Position numbers and translations under genes: made by a program. 51,879 nt of DNA. It comes from Planctomycetota bacterium (lineage in GTDB: Bacteria; Planctomycetota; Phycisphaerae; UBA1845). Below, in pieces: positions 1 through 8,801 of this stretch. The notes beneath the pieces are model-generated. The model made no database searches and had not been told where the DNA came from. It worked only from the letters and a program-made list of their open reading frames with translations. The stretch covers positions 1 through 51,879 of the forward strand of contig JAJRPG010000098.1 in assembly GCA_024280855.1 (NCBI GenBank), written 5' to 3'. The stretch's first letter is position 1. Every line of letters begins with the position of its first letter.

Positions 1-443
1 CGCAGACATGATAGCAGAGAGCTACGAATCAAGGTATTAGACAAACCTCTCGCGACGACGTGAGCGGATCAGAAAATGTGCAGGAAAATTCTGTCAGGAA
101 AACACTTGAAAGAAAAACTCTTTCAGGTATGGGCCACCCCGGCGACTTTTCCTTTTCAATAGTCCTATAATTAGTGACAACTGCACGGCATATACTTATT
201 GCGATAGGCCTTTCGGTCTGGTCGCATATCGGAACTACATTCTTCACGGACCAAGAACTAACTCAACTTGATTGACATGGCTTGCCGGAATACAATTTTG
301 TAGCGTTGGGTCGAGCTAGACCTGTAAATCCTGGCCTGGGGGTGGCGGGGATAGTACACAAAAATTCCTCAAAATAGTGGTTGATGACATGTTCGAGCTA
401 TGTGGCTCGTATGTGCGGAAGTATAGTCACGATGAGTTTTCCT
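1..443. other. Upstream region without a supported gene
   Basis: No convincing gene is seen before the beta-helix protein. A 72-codon minus-strand frame (29-247) has no recognisable domain, signal peptide or ribosome-binding site. A TTGACA-like hexamer at 272-277 and a TACAAT at 291-296 are only 13 bases apart, which is too close for a standard promoter. The region probably holds the promoter of the gene starting near 444, but I cannot place it. Confidence 0.4.
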
Positions 444-2219
444 ATGAAAAATATAAAATTGTTCCGGCCCTTATTGGCTGCTGTTGTGATGTCGCTGCCA
501 TTTGGTAGCGGCGCGTACGCTGGCATTATCAATGTTCCGGCTGATGAATCGACGATTCAGGCGGCTATTGTAGCAGCGGGTATTGGTGATGAGATTGTCG
601 TCGCTCAAGGGACGTATTTCGAGAATATCGATTTTCTCGGCAAGGCTATTACCGTGCGATCGACCGATCCAATAAACCCGGCGGTGGTTGCGCTCACGAT
701 AATTGATGCAGGCAATTCGGGGCGTGGCGTCACGCTTAGTAATGGTGAAAGTTCGAATACTATTTTTGATGGCTTTACTGTTAGGAATGGCGCGGAGACA
801 AACGGCGGCGGGATACATTGTCAAAACACCAGCCCGACTATATCCAATTGCGTGTTTAGTGGAAACTCGGCGACGATTGGTGGTGGTGGCATGTATAATT
901 CAATCGGAGCAACTCCGTTGATTACAAACTGCTCATTCACGAATAACACGGCGAATAACGGCGGGGGCATGTTTAATAGTCAGAGCCAGCCGACGGTTAT
1001 CAATTGCAAGTTCACGACCAACGTATCTGCATTTGGCGGAGGCGGAATGTTTAACTCCGATTCAAGCCCGGACGTTGTTGGATGTACTTTCCTTGCGAAC
1101 TCGGCGAATGGTGCCATCGGAGTGGTCGCAGGCGGCGGCGGGATGTTAAATATAAATTTAGCGGGGCAAGACAGCAATCCTACCGTTACCCGTTGCGAAT
1201 TTTTAGCGAACGTTGCTGTGCTGAATGGCGGCGGGATGCTCAACCATATTGGTAGCAATCCGCTGGTAACTGGCTGTGTGTTTAATGGAAACATGGCTGG
1301 TGGCAATGGAGGTGGCATGATTAATACCTTCGAGAGCTTAACTTTTCCTGGCATGAACTCGTCGGTGACCAATTGCGTGTTTAATCGAAACTTCGCGGGG
1401 ATTAGCGGCGGCGGGATGTTCATTGAACCCTTGGCTCTGGCTACGGTGACGAACTGCCAGTTTACCGGGAACACGGCTGTGGTTGAGGGCGGTGGGATTT
1501 TTTGTAGCGTTCCGACCGACTTCGATGTCAGGGTGACAAACTGCACATTTTACGAGAATACGGCAAATGTTGGCGGCGGCATGGCTATTGACGGGGGCGC
1601 GTTGGTGACCGGAAGTATTTTCTGGAATGATAGCCCAGATGCCGTTGACATTCTGAATGGCACATCATCTGTTATTTCTTCTTGCGTTATACAAGGCGCG
1701 TTGCCAGTTAGCTCGATTGGTGGCGGCAATATTGATGCTGATCCTAAATTCGTAGACGCTGTTGGTGTGGACGGTATTGTTGGTACGCTGGATGATGACC
1801 TTCGACTATTGCCTGGCTCGCCGTGTATTGATGCGGGGCGAAATCCTCAAATTCGCCCTGACGTTTCAGACGTGGATGATGATGGCGATGTTACTGAACC
1901 TATCCCGCTGGACCTTAACGGTAGCCCGCGATTTGTGGACGACCCAGCTACGATGAATACGGGATTTAGTATGATATGCTCTATCTGTAGCGGGGGACTG
2001 TTGAGTAAAAGCGATATTGGCGCGTTTGAATATATTCCCGGCGATGGTGACCGCGACGGCGATACCGACCTTACTGATTACGAATTGTTCACCTACTGCC
2101 TAAACGGCTCCGATGGTGGCGTATCGTCAGAGTGCCTTGCGTTTGACATGAACGCAAATGGGCAAGTTGACCTGTTTGATTGGCGCATTTTTCAAATTGT
2201 ATTCATTGACTTACCTTAG
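444..2219 (+). CDS. Secreted right-handed beta-helix protein with dockerin-like tail
   Basis: Predicted exported protein of about 591 residues. I chose the ATG at 444 because it places a typical signal peptide at the N-terminus (MKNIKLFRP, a hydrophobic run, then cleavage after GAYA). The frame is open from a TTG at 381, so longer starts are possible. The body is a right-handed parallel beta-helix: about nine rungs carry a GGG[MI] turn, each followed by a 'T/V-x-N-C-x-F-x-x-N' strand, as in polymorphic outer membrane protein repeats. Residues about 533-591 hold two calcium-loop motifs (DRDGDTDLTDYELF and DMNANGQVDLFDW), resembling a type I dockerin. Surface or extracellular location is likely. 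Substrate and role are unknown. It is monocistronic, and the next gene is convergent. Confidence 0.85.
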   Translation: MKNIKLFRPLLAAVVMSLPFGSGAYAGIINVPADESTIQAAIVAAGIGDEIVVAQGTYFENIDFLGKAITVRSTDPINPAVVALTIIDAGNSGRGVTLSNGESSNTIFDGFTVRNGAETNGGGIHCQNTSPTISNCVFSGNSATIGGGGMYNSIGATPLITNCSFTNNTANNGGGMFNSQSQPTVINCKFTTNVSAFGGGGMFNSDSSPDVVGCTFLANSANGAIGVVAGGGGMLNINLAGQDSNPTVTRCEFLANVAVLNGGGMLNHIGSNPLVTGCVFNGNMAGGNGGGMINTFESLTFPGMNSSVTNCVFNRNFAGISGGGMFIEPLALATVTNCQFTGNTAVVEGGGIFCSVPTDFDVRVTNCTFYENTANVGGGMAIDGGALVTGSIFWNDSPDAVDILNGTSSVISSCVIQGALPVSSIGGGNIDADPKFVDAVGVDGIVGTLDDDLRLLPGSPCIDAGRNPQIRPDVSDVDDDGDVTEPIPLDLNGSPRFVDDPATMNTGFSMICSICSGGLLSKSDIGAFEYIPGDGDRDGDTDLTDYELFTYCLNGSDGGVSSECLAFDMNANGQVDLFDWRIFQIVFIDLP

Positions 2220-2355
2220 AAATGGACGACTGGAAAAACTCTGTGGGTCGAAAGTGTTAATGCGCTTTATCATCGACTCCCCGTCATGTCCACACGGATA
2301 GACATCAACCATGTGCGCATAGTTAAGGCAGGTCATCCTGCTCTACGTTTTACAT

Positions 2356-2391
2356 AAAAAAACCCCGACGCGCTAAACGCGGGCCGGGGTT
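2356..2391 (-). terminator. Rho-independent terminator of the heme lipoprotein gene
   Basis: An AACCCCG / CGGGGTT stem (arms at 2361-2367 and 2385-2391) encloses a CGCG-rich loop. It is flanked on the low-coordinate side by seven A's, which read as a T-run after the hairpin on the minus strand. It lies about 65 bases past the stop of the minus-strand gene at 2458-4071. The plus-strand beta-helix gene ends at 2219 and may share the stem without the T-run. Confidence 0.8.
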
Positions 2392-2457
2392 ATGAATTAT
2401 TTCCTGTGAGCGCGTGCTACGTTTGCTTCTACACGCAGCACGCTTCGGCTATCACTA

Positions 2458-4071
2458 CTATGGTGAAGGTAACGGCGTTGGTGTATTCACACCCCCGCGT
2501 TCTAACACAAGCGACTCCATAGCACCAGCAGAGAATCCGCCTTCCTCTGTTGGGTTAAAAATTTCTACATCGGTCACAGTATGACACGCTCGACAACTCA
2601 AGCCCTGGGTCAGCAGCGCGTTCGCACCTGCGTGGCTTTGGTGAATGGCTTCGCCCGTTGCCGGATCGATGTATTCCAAATCGACATTGTCGCCGTTGAG
2701 GAATTCGTAACTGGTGATTCCTGGCAAGAAGGCGTCCATATTGGTCACTGGGAACGTCGCGGTGTCCGAGAAGTCCGGAAGCGTGCCGCTGCCACTGCCT
2801 GCCGTCTTAATGGCTTGGATATCAGCATCACCACCATTGAGCGATAAGGTGTAAGCGAATGATACATAGTGATCACGCACGGTGACCATACCTTTATGGA
2901 TAGCAAAGGCAAGGTTGTAAACTTGGCCATCTGCCAACGCGGTGTCATCGTCGTTCCCGGTATCCAAGGCTCGCTGAATGTTTGAATCCCATTGGCCTAC
3001 GAGTGGATCTGCTGCTGAAGCTGTAAATGTCGTACCCGTTGCGGATATGTCTCCTCGACTACCTTCCGTTTGACGAAGTCTACGACGAGGAACCGTATCA
3101 CCTTCACTTGGGACATAGCCCATAGCAATAGCGTCAGCGTAATCAATGCCGACAGGATTCGGAGCATTTATTCCTAGGTTTTCAGCCGTTCCGTCCGTAA
3201 AGAATCGTAGTGGACTGGTGAAAAGGTCTTCAAAATTAAAAGCGAACAAACCACCAGCAGTACCTGGGTCAAATGCCCACTGCGGATTGCCATCATCATC
3301 GGTTGAAGCTGTGGCATATGGGCCTGTACCAGCATCACCATGACGAGAACCACCGCCGCCATCACCTTCGTCGCCTGTTCGCTGGCCTACCCATTGATCG
3401 TCAGACAAGCCTATGGGGTTCGCTCGACCGAGGCGATGATGCCAGAGGTCAAGGCGTCCAGAAACGTCATCTGGAAGATATTTGTGAACTTCTCCATCCT
3501 CTTCGAGCCACATGGGCATCGCCCGACTGTTATCATGGCAGGTCATCATGCAACCATACTGGGCAAAGCCTTCGACAGCGTTTGGACCTGTGGGGTCGTC
3601 TAGCATGAAGGTGACCCGTGATTCGTAAATGGTCGAATTGATGCTCGTAGAACCTCTCGCGGTGTCATTGTCTATAGTGGCTTGGGCATCGCGTCGCACG
3701 CCACCTTCACGCTGCCATGCGCCGTCGGTGTAGCGGAAATAATCATGCGTATCACCCCGATCACCTTCCCAACTCATATGGAAAAACATGGTGTCGTCAT
3801 TGTAAGCGGCTTGTACCGTGAACGGTAAGGTGATGGCTTTGTTTGCGTCTAAGCCTTGTAAGGTTGGTGCGTTGCTTGCGCTGCCATCGGATACACAAAC
3901 GCCATCGACGCAGGTCTCGCCATCCGCACAGGTTACGTCGGCACAGGCATCAACCGGGGGTGGCACTGTGGTCCCTGGGCAGCCTACCATAAAAAGTGTC
4001 ATGGCCAGTAAAGGGAGTGTCATCCCAATGGCCAAGAGCGGTTTCCAGATTTGTGATTGTTTTTTTGACAT
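2458..4071 (-). CDS. Lipoprotein, ethylbenzene-dehydrogenase-type heme-binding domain with two heme c motifs
   Basis: 537-residue predicted lipoprotein. The signal sequence ends in a lipobox (FMVGC, Cys31), and an AGGAGAG ribosome-binding site precedes the ATG. A short Cys-rich knot follows (about residues 38-60, four Cys). The next about 330 residues resemble the beta-sandwich heme-binding domain of the ethylbenzene dehydrogenase gamma-subunit family (a 'FTVQAAYNDDTMFFHMSWEG' strand pattern); this is by recall, not a search. Inside it is CMMTCH (174-179), a C-x3-C-H variant of the heme c motif, and near the C-terminus is a normal CRACH (493-497). It probably binds two hemes on the outer face of the inner membrane or on the outer membrane. 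It sits directly downstream of the barrel/multiheme operon, in the same direction but separated by about 250 bases, so it may have its own promoter. Confidence 0.75.
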   Translation of the reverse strand: MSKKQSQIWKPLLAIGMTLPLLAMTLFMVGCPGTTVPPPVDACADVTCADGETCVDGVCVSDGSASNAPTLQGLDANKAITLPFTVQAAYNDDTMFFHMSWEGDRGDTHDYFRYTDGAWQREGGVRRDAQATIDNDTARGSTSINSTIYESRVTFMLDDPTGPNAVEGFAQYGCMMTCHDNSRAMPMWLEEDGEVHKYLPDDVSGRLDLWHHRLGRANPIGLSDDQWVGQRTGDEGDGGGGSRHGDAGTGPYATASTDDDGNPQWAFDPGTAGGLFAFNFEDLFTSPLRFFTDGTAENLGINAPNPVGIDYADAIAMGYVPSEGDTVPRRRLRQTEGSRGDISATGTTFTASAADPLVGQWDSNIQRALDTGNDDDTALADGQVYNLAFAIHKGMVTVRDHYVSFAYTLSLNGGDADIQAIKTAGSGSGTLPDFSDTATFPVTNMDAFLPGITSYEFLNGDNVDLEYIDPATGEAIHQSHAGANALLTQGLSCRACHTVTDVEIFNPTEEGGFSAGAMESLVLERGGVNTPTPLPSP

Positions 4072-4275
4072 AATTACTCTCCTCTTGTTGAAAGGATCAC
4101 TACGAAATCCAGTTCATGCCCGTGAGCGGTTTTTGACACCTCGTCACGAGCTTAAATCAATCTATTTATCATAGCCTGGCTGCGGCTGACGTCTATACGT
4201 CTCGCACATTCCGTGCCAAAGTGGGGAGAAAAACAGGAATCGGGGGATGTTCCTTAGCCGCAAAATATGCGCCCG

Positions 4276-4303
4276 CTGGATACCCGCCTGCACGGGCATG
4301 ACG
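4276..4303 (+). repeat. Dispersed palindromic repeat, family A, copy 1
   Basis: CTGGATACCCGCCTGCACGG followed by GCATGACG. This is the 'CTGGAT-n-CCCGCCT-n-CGCGGG-n-ATGACG' element, also found at 16285-16312 (inverted), 16333-16360 and 34257-34284. The internal CCCGCCTnCnCGGG part is a short palindrome. It sits about 20 bases past the stop of the minus-strand NHL gene, so it may act at the 3' end of that transcript. Confidence 0.8.
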
Positions 4304-4322
4304 AACGACCTGAACGCGCGGG

Positions 4323-5378
4323 TTATCGCAAATTGCCAATAGCGTAGAGACTTATTCGATGTGAACCTAGTGTATTTGAAACAAAGAGGTAGTATTGTGC
4401 GTCGAATTCTTGGGGGACTAATGCACGGATGGCAGGCGGGAGGTCTGGGGCGATGGCTAGGCCTGTTGGCATGGGGGTATCGCCCGGTTGATTTTCCGGG
4501 CCTCCAAGCAGCATGAGTAATTGGCCATCGTTATCGTACATGTGAACGCGAGCGAATTCGGTATCTGCCACGAAGATGACACCGTCTGGGCCTATGGCGA
4601 GATGCCGAGGTCTACCCATGTCGCCGTAGCGATTGCCCAGGCTACCGATGGTGGTTAAAGGCATAAATTCCTTATTAAATCTTTGAACTTGGCCATTTAT
4701 TGAATCGGAAACTAAAAGCTGGCCATTGTTGGTAGCTTCAATGCCCATTGGAAAAAAGAATTGGCCCGAGTCGCGGCCTGGTTCGCCGAAACTGGTTTCT
4801 AATTTGCCTGACGTTGCATCAAAAACGAGGATGCGGTGCGTCGTGATGTCGGCGACGTACACTTTTCCTGCTTGAACAGTCAGGGCGACAGGTTTCATTG
4901 GCTCGTTGCTATTGGGTCTTAGTCGATGGGATACTTTGTGATCCGATTGGTTGAAAATGATGACCTCGCCTCGACCGGTATCTGCAATATAGACGTTGTT
5001 GTTATCATCAATAGCTACATCGACAGGAATTTCGAGGGTAACATATCCGCCGTCGCCGATTTTGGATGCGTAGCCTGTGGCGAGGTTCCAACTATGTACG
5101 CAACTTTGGGCAGTATCACAAATGTATAGACGTTGGTCGCGATAGGCGATCCCGGATGGGGCGGAGACGAAGGGGCTTGCTAATCCGCCGCGAATTTTTT
5201 CTACCCAGGATTGTTGGGGGGCGATTAAATCGTGAAGGTGGTTGAACGATTTTAGGTGGACCACATGAGGCGTAGCTGGTGGCGCGGGGAAGTAGACTGG
5301 CTTTGTTGTGTTGGATTGCGTGACGCAGCCAGTACACATGGCAAACAACAGGCCTACGATTATCAGCGTAGACTTCAT
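4323..5378 (-). CDS. NHL-repeat six-bladed propeller lipoprotein (operon gene 5)
   Basis: 351-residue predicted lipoprotein. The ATG at 5378 (MKSTLIIVG) gives a signal peptide with lipobox MCTGC and begins 2 bases after the upstream stop at 5381, so translational coupling is likely. The frame extends nine codons further upstream. The body has repeated NHL/beta-propeller strands ('GIAYRDQRLYICDTAQ', 'VDVAIDDNNNVYIADTG', 'GIEATNNGQLLVSDSINGQV', 'HLAIGPDGVIFVADTEF'), giving about five or six blades. NHL propellers are scaffolds that bind proteins or ligands; no catalytic residues are evident. It is last in the overlapping barrel/cytochrome operon and is related in design to the second gene (7755-8801), so the operon carries two propeller lipoproteins. 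The likely job is structural, holding or docking the cytochromes, but this is inferred only from context. Confidence 0.85.
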   Translation of the reverse strand: MKSTLIIVGLLFAMCTGCVTQSNTTKPVYFPAPPATPHVVHLKSFNHLHDLIAPQQSWVEKIRGGLASPFVSAPSGIAYRDQRLYICDTAQSCVHSWNLATGYASKIGDGGYVTLEIPVDVAIDDNNNVYIADTGRGEVIIFNQSDHKVSHRLRPNSNEPMKPVALTVQAGKVYVADITTHRILVFDATSGKLETSFGEPGRDSGQFFFPMGIEATNNGQLLVSDSINGQVQRFNKEFMPLTTIGSLGNRYGDMGRPRHLAIGPDGVIFVADTEFARVHMYDNDGQLLMLLGGPENQPGDTPMPTGLAIAPDLPPAIRALVPQEFDAQYYLFVSNTLGSHRISLYAIGNLR

Positions 5379-5380
5379 GA

Positions 5381-5965
5381 TTACTTTTTGTGGCATGTGA
5401 GGCACAGGGCGCTACGGGCATTGCTCTTTACGAGCATATACGGAGCGCCGGATTGGTTATGTGGGTCGTGACAGGAAGTACACTCGACTCTCCCGTTGGG
5501 CAATAAGACAGTTCCTTTGGATAGCACAGTTGTGACAGGATGAAACTGATCGCTAAATGCCGGGTAGATGACACCTACCGGATGGTCGCTTCGGCCATGC
5601 CCTGCGGTGAAAGTAGATGGATGTTTGGTGTGAACAAATCGCGTAGTCTTAACACCTGGAACAACAGGCTTTGCGATGGTGCCGTCGTGACATTGTAAGC
5701 AAATTCGTGTGCCATCGCCTGACCGGCTGACTCGTACGTCTTGGCCATTGAATCGTTTTTTCAGGTCTGCTTTGGGATTCCAGAGTGGTGCGTTTTTGGG
5801 GGTGTCTTCTCTGTTCGGGACGTGACAGGCGGCGCACATGTCGCCTCCCGAAAAGTCTTGACTAGAAAAATCATGTTTGGACCCTTCAAGCCCCGAAGAA
5901 GCAAGGCCTGTGATGGCAAAGCAAATCGCAGCGCTGACGACCAGGAGAACTTTCGCACCAATCAT
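5381..5965 (-). CDS. Tetraheme c-type cytochrome (operon gene 4)
   Basis: 194-residue exported cytochrome. I chose the start at 5965 (MIGAKVLLVV) because it forms an ATGA overlap with the upstream stop (5962-5964) and opens a clean signal peptide (hydrophobic run ending ITGLASSG). The open frame continues 36 codons further, inside the upstream gene. Four CXXCH motifs are present: CAACH, CLQCH, CTSCH and CLTCH, the last two residues from the C-terminus. Extra His residues (VHTKHPST, GRSDHPVG, DQFHP) can supply distal ligands. The layout fits the 'doubled CXXCH' family of small periplasmic electron carriers. It resembles the N-terminal part of the 12-heme protein next to it ('PLWNP', 'CLQCHDGT'), so the two may share ancestry by duplication. 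Confidence 0.88.
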   Translation of the reverse strand: MIGAKVLLVVSAAICFAITGLASSGLEGSKHDFSSQDFSGGDMCAACHVPNREDTPKNAPLWNPKADLKKRFNGQDVRVSRSGDGTRICLQCHDGTIAKPVVPGVKTTRFVHTKHPSTFTAGHGRSDHPVGVIYPAFSDQFHPVTTVLSKGTVLLPNGRVECTSCHDPHNQSGAPYMLVKSNARSALCLTCHKK

Positions 5966-7758
5966 CGTCGTCCTCCTCGATAAATTTTGCCAGATTTCAA
6001 AGCCGATTTTCTCGGCCCGGCATTCGAGTAAGGTATCGTTACATGGGTAAATCCGTGGCAGGTGAGCGTGCAATTGCCGGCGAGTCTTCCCGTGTCTTCG
6101 TAAGCAATGCGTCTACCGGCTGGGGTGTCAGCTGATTGCACGATCGACATATCGAAGTTTATCAAGCTGCCATGATTGACGCTATTGCCCTGCCCACGGT
6201 AGATGCCGTGCGCGTCGTGGCAGGCACTGCACGGCGTTCTTATGTCAACAATATGTCGGCGATGTCTGGAGAAACTTTCGTCACCAAGAATGCTGTCTCG
6301 ACTGTGACAGCCATAACAAAGGGCGTAGGCTTGGGCGCTTTCCGTGTTGAAATCGTCGGTGTCGTAATTTCTTACTAATAGCGGCTCAAAAATCGAACCG
6401 TGAGGCCCGTTTGGACCCGACCCGCCAAAGGCCCGGGCGGTGTCACTATTGTGGCAGTCGGTGCAAGTGATGACGCTGCCTACGCGCAGTGGCGATAGTA
6501 AACTCACCACATCAGTATTGCGCCGAGGGCCAGCTATGGGGTGAAAGGAGGGATTGGATGTTTGGAATTCGAGTCGCGTGTTCGTTTGGCTAACTTGCCG
6601 GGACGTGGTCAATCTTGGCCTAGCTACGCCGTCTGCGTGACATTTGAGGCACATCTCGTAGGTATAATTAATATGATTAATATCTCGCCCGCTGATAGTA
6701 ATGCCGGAAACGCGCAGATTAGGCCCTTTGACAAGCGAACCGAGTGTGCCGCGAACCAGGCCTATCGGGTTTGGGGCGGCTGCGTGTGGGTTATGGCAGT
6801 CGGCGCATTCGCTATGACGACGCATGGTCAGGGCATTTTCGACAGGGTCATGCACCCTAGTGCGCCTTGTAGGATCATGGCTTGAGCGTTTGCGAATTTC
6901 TGAGGCGATGTTGAAATTGGCAATAGTTCCGCTATGGCAGTTCAGACAGCCATCTTCTTCGCGGCGAAAGCGAAGCAATCGCTCACGTTCCGGGGCTGAA
7001 TGAATCTTGTGACAATTGATGCAGCCATTGTCTGCGACGGTGGCGTATTTGAGTCGCTCGACCGGATCAACCGTTCGTCCGGTGGTGCGTTTTCCGCTGG
7101 TGGCATGAGAAGCGTGCGACCAGCCCTTCATGTCATGGCAGGTGATGCACATGGTAGACATTTGGTCGGAAATACGCAGAAAATCGCCGCGTTCGTTATT
7201 GTGCGGATCATGACAAGTTGTGCAGTGCATTTCCTGGTGCGTGCCCAAGGGAAGTTTACTGCTGATGACTTCTGGTGGTCGAATCTGCGGATCGGCGTTT
7301 GATAGCGCGCGGTCGTAGCGAAAGCCGATGGGATGATCGTCGGAGAGATCGTTGCTCAGGTCGGCTGTGCCCGGTGGAATCGTTCGGGCGGTCATCATAA
7401 TCGGATGCGTTAAGGGGCGAGAGAGTACGTTGCCCAGAGCCATTGATCCGTCGTGACAACTTAGACACATCTTGGATGGCCCGGTTGGCTGATCGATACG
7501 GGCGTCGGTGGTGGAGCTACGATAGATGCGATAGTGCGTGCGCGGGTTTTCACGATTCCACAATGGTGTTTGCGGCGCTCCGTTATGCGGAGTGTGGCAG
7601 AAAATACAAATTTCGTTTTCGTAGATCGCACGGACCGGACCTGGCCCACGTGCGGATAAGTCGTGAACGGAGTTAACCACGGTTTCGTCGGCGCGTGATA
7701 GCACCGCTAACAAGCCGAACATGGTTAGGCTACATATTTTAATGCGGTGATGCCTCAT
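5962..7758 (-). CDS. Dodecaheme c-type cytochrome (operon gene 3)
   Basis: 598-residue exported cytochrome with eleven CXXCH motifs (CIFCH, CLSCH, CTTCH, CITCH, CINCH, CLNCH, CADCH, CLKCH, CTDCH, CYGCH, CSACH) and a final CTLTCH (563-568), a C-x3-C-H variant. The signal peptide runs to about residue 23 (MFGLLAVLSRA-DE). Motifs often occur as pairs with 'CHDPHN', 'CHKIHS' or 'CHDAHG' tails, typical of doubled-CXXCH electron-transfer proteins. The start overlaps the upstream stop as ATGA (7755-7758) and the stop overlaps the next start as ATGA (5962-5965), so it is tightly coupled to its neighbours. With the upstream barrel and propellers it is the likely wire of a trans-outer-membrane conduit. 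No enzymatic domain is recognised. A multiheme terminal reductase is an alternative. Confidence 0.9.
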   Translation of the reverse strand: MRHHRIKICSLTMFGLLAVLSRADETVVNSVHDLSARGPGPVRAIYENEICIFCHTPHNGAPQTPLWNRENPRTHYRIYRSSTTDARIDQPTGPSKMCLSCHDGSMALGNVLSRPLTHPIMMTARTIPPGTADLSNDLSDDHPIGFRYDRALSNADPQIRPPEVISSKLPLGTHQEMHCTTCHDPHNNERGDFLRISDQMSTMCITCHDMKGWSHASHATSGKRTTGRTVDPVERLKYATVADNGCINCHKIHSAPERERLLRFRREEDGCLNCHSGTIANFNIASEIRKRSSHDPTRRTRVHDPVENALTMRRHSECADCHNPHAAAPNPIGLVRGTLGSLVKGPNLRVSGITISGRDINHINYTYEMCLKCHADGVARPRLTTSRQVSQTNTRLEFQTSNPSFHPIAGPRRNTDVVSLLSPLRVGSVITCTDCHNSDTARAFGGSGPNGPHGSIFEPLLVRNYDTDDFNTESAQAYALCYGCHSRDSILGDESFSRHRRHIVDIRTPCSACHDAHGIYRGQGNSVNHGSLINFDMSIVQSADTPAGRRIAYEDTGRLAGNCTLTCHGFTHVTIPYSNAGPRKSALKSGKIYRGGRR

Positions 7759-8801
7759 GATTTAGCCTTTATATATTGAAAGACCTGAATGCGGCGGTTG
7801 CCAGCATCGGCGATCCATATGCGGTCCAGGTTATCTATGGCTATCCCTGCTGGCAAGATGAACTCGCCCACGCCGCCGCCCTCCTTACCCCAGGCTAATA
7901 ATAATTGGCCTTGATCGTTGAAAATTTGCACGTTTTCAAAGTGCGCGTCTACTACATAAATATGCCCGTCACTATCTACCGCGACACCCTTTGGTAAAGA
8001 AAGATCGCCTGCGCCGTCACCCTTTTGCCCGATGACCTGATGACAATGCCCTTCTAAATCGAGTAGCTGCACACGAAAATTTCCGCTATCCGCGAGCAAA
8101 AGTCTGTCGCCTGTGGAAGTGATATGCGAAGGATAATTGAACTCGCCCGGCGCAGTGCCTCGCTTGCCGATGTATTTTTCCAATTGGCCTTGGGTGGTGA
8201 AGACGGCTATTCGATGGGCATTTCCATCTACAACATAAATGCGCTGACTCGACGGGGAAAAGGTGACGCCTACGGGACGTTGTAAATCTTCTGTACCGAA
8301 ACGATTTTGCAAATTGCCCAAGGTGTCTAATTCGATGACTTCATGTCGCCCGGCGTCAGTGATGAACAGTCGTTCATTTATCCAGGCTACGCCGACTGGT
8401 GCAGCAAATCTTTCGTCACCCCACCCAGCTACGATGCGATGCGAGCGGGTGTTGATATTGATCAGATGGACCGCAGCTGCGGAAACGTCTGCTACGGCAA
8501 GCCAGCCATTTGGACCGATGGCTAATCCGTGTGGGCTGGACAATCGAATGGGTGGTCTTGGCCCGCGTAAGCCTGCTTTGAAAACTTCCCAACCTGTTTG
8601 TGCCGCATGCAAATCGTCGCTGTCAGCCAGGGCTCCGAGGTATTGGATGCGCGATTGTTGCGGGGGGGCGGGCCAAGTCTTCGGCGATTCGATAGCAGGG
8701 AAAACAATGCCAGCTGGGCGTGCGCATCCGGTGGCTAATGTGCCAAGCATAAGGCACCACAGCATCGATGTTTTCGTGAGTTGTTTAGCGTAGCAAGGCA
8801 T
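7755..8801 (-). CDS. NHL-repeat six-bladed propeller lipoprotein (operon gene 2)
   Basis: 348-residue predicted lipoprotein starting at 8801 (MPCYAKQLTK). A GAGAG site lies just upstream, and a lipobox LATGC follows the hydrophobic stretch. A shorter start at 8765 (MLWCLMLG) is possible. The start overlaps the barrel gene by 17 bases. NHL blades are clear: 'GLAIGPNGWLAVADVS', 'GVAWINERLFITDAGRHEV', 'GVTFSPSSQRIYVVDGNAH', 'HITSTGDRLLLADSGNFRV', 'GVAVDSDGHIYVVDAHFENV' and 'GIAIDNLDRIWIADAGNRRI', i.e. six blades closing a propeller. Blade 6 ends close to the C-terminus. Function is unknown. The conserved pairing of NHL propellers with multiheme cytochromes suggests assembly or docking in the envelope. 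Confidence 0.88.
   Translation of the reverse strand: MPCYAKQLTKTSMLWCLMLGTLATGCARPAGIVFPAIESPKTWPAPPQQSRIQYLGALADSDDLHAAQTGWEVFKAGLRGPRPPIRLSSPHGLAIGPNGWLAVADVSAAAVHLININTRSHRIVAGWGDERFAAPVGVAWINERLFITDAGRHEVIELDTLGNLQNRFGTEDLQRPVGVTFSPSSQRIYVVDGNAHRIAVFTTQGQLEKYIGKRGTAPGEFNYPSHITSTGDRLLLADSGNFRVQLLDLEGHCHQVIGQKGDGAGDLSLPKGVAVDSDGHIYVVDAHFENVQIFNDQGQLLLAWGKEGGGVGEFILPAGIAIDNLDRIWIADAGNRRIQVFQYIKAKS

Noticed and set aside
29-247. 72-codon minus-strand open frame
   Set aside because: No recognisable features and no convincing start site.
272-296. TTGACA and TACAAT as a promoter for the beta-helix gene
   Set aside because: The spacer is only 13 bases, too short for a standard sigma-70 promoter.
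980-1546. 188-codon antisense frame inside the beta-helix gene
   Set aside because: It mirrors the GGGM/N-C repeat codons of the real gene and gives Pro-rich low-complexity protein.
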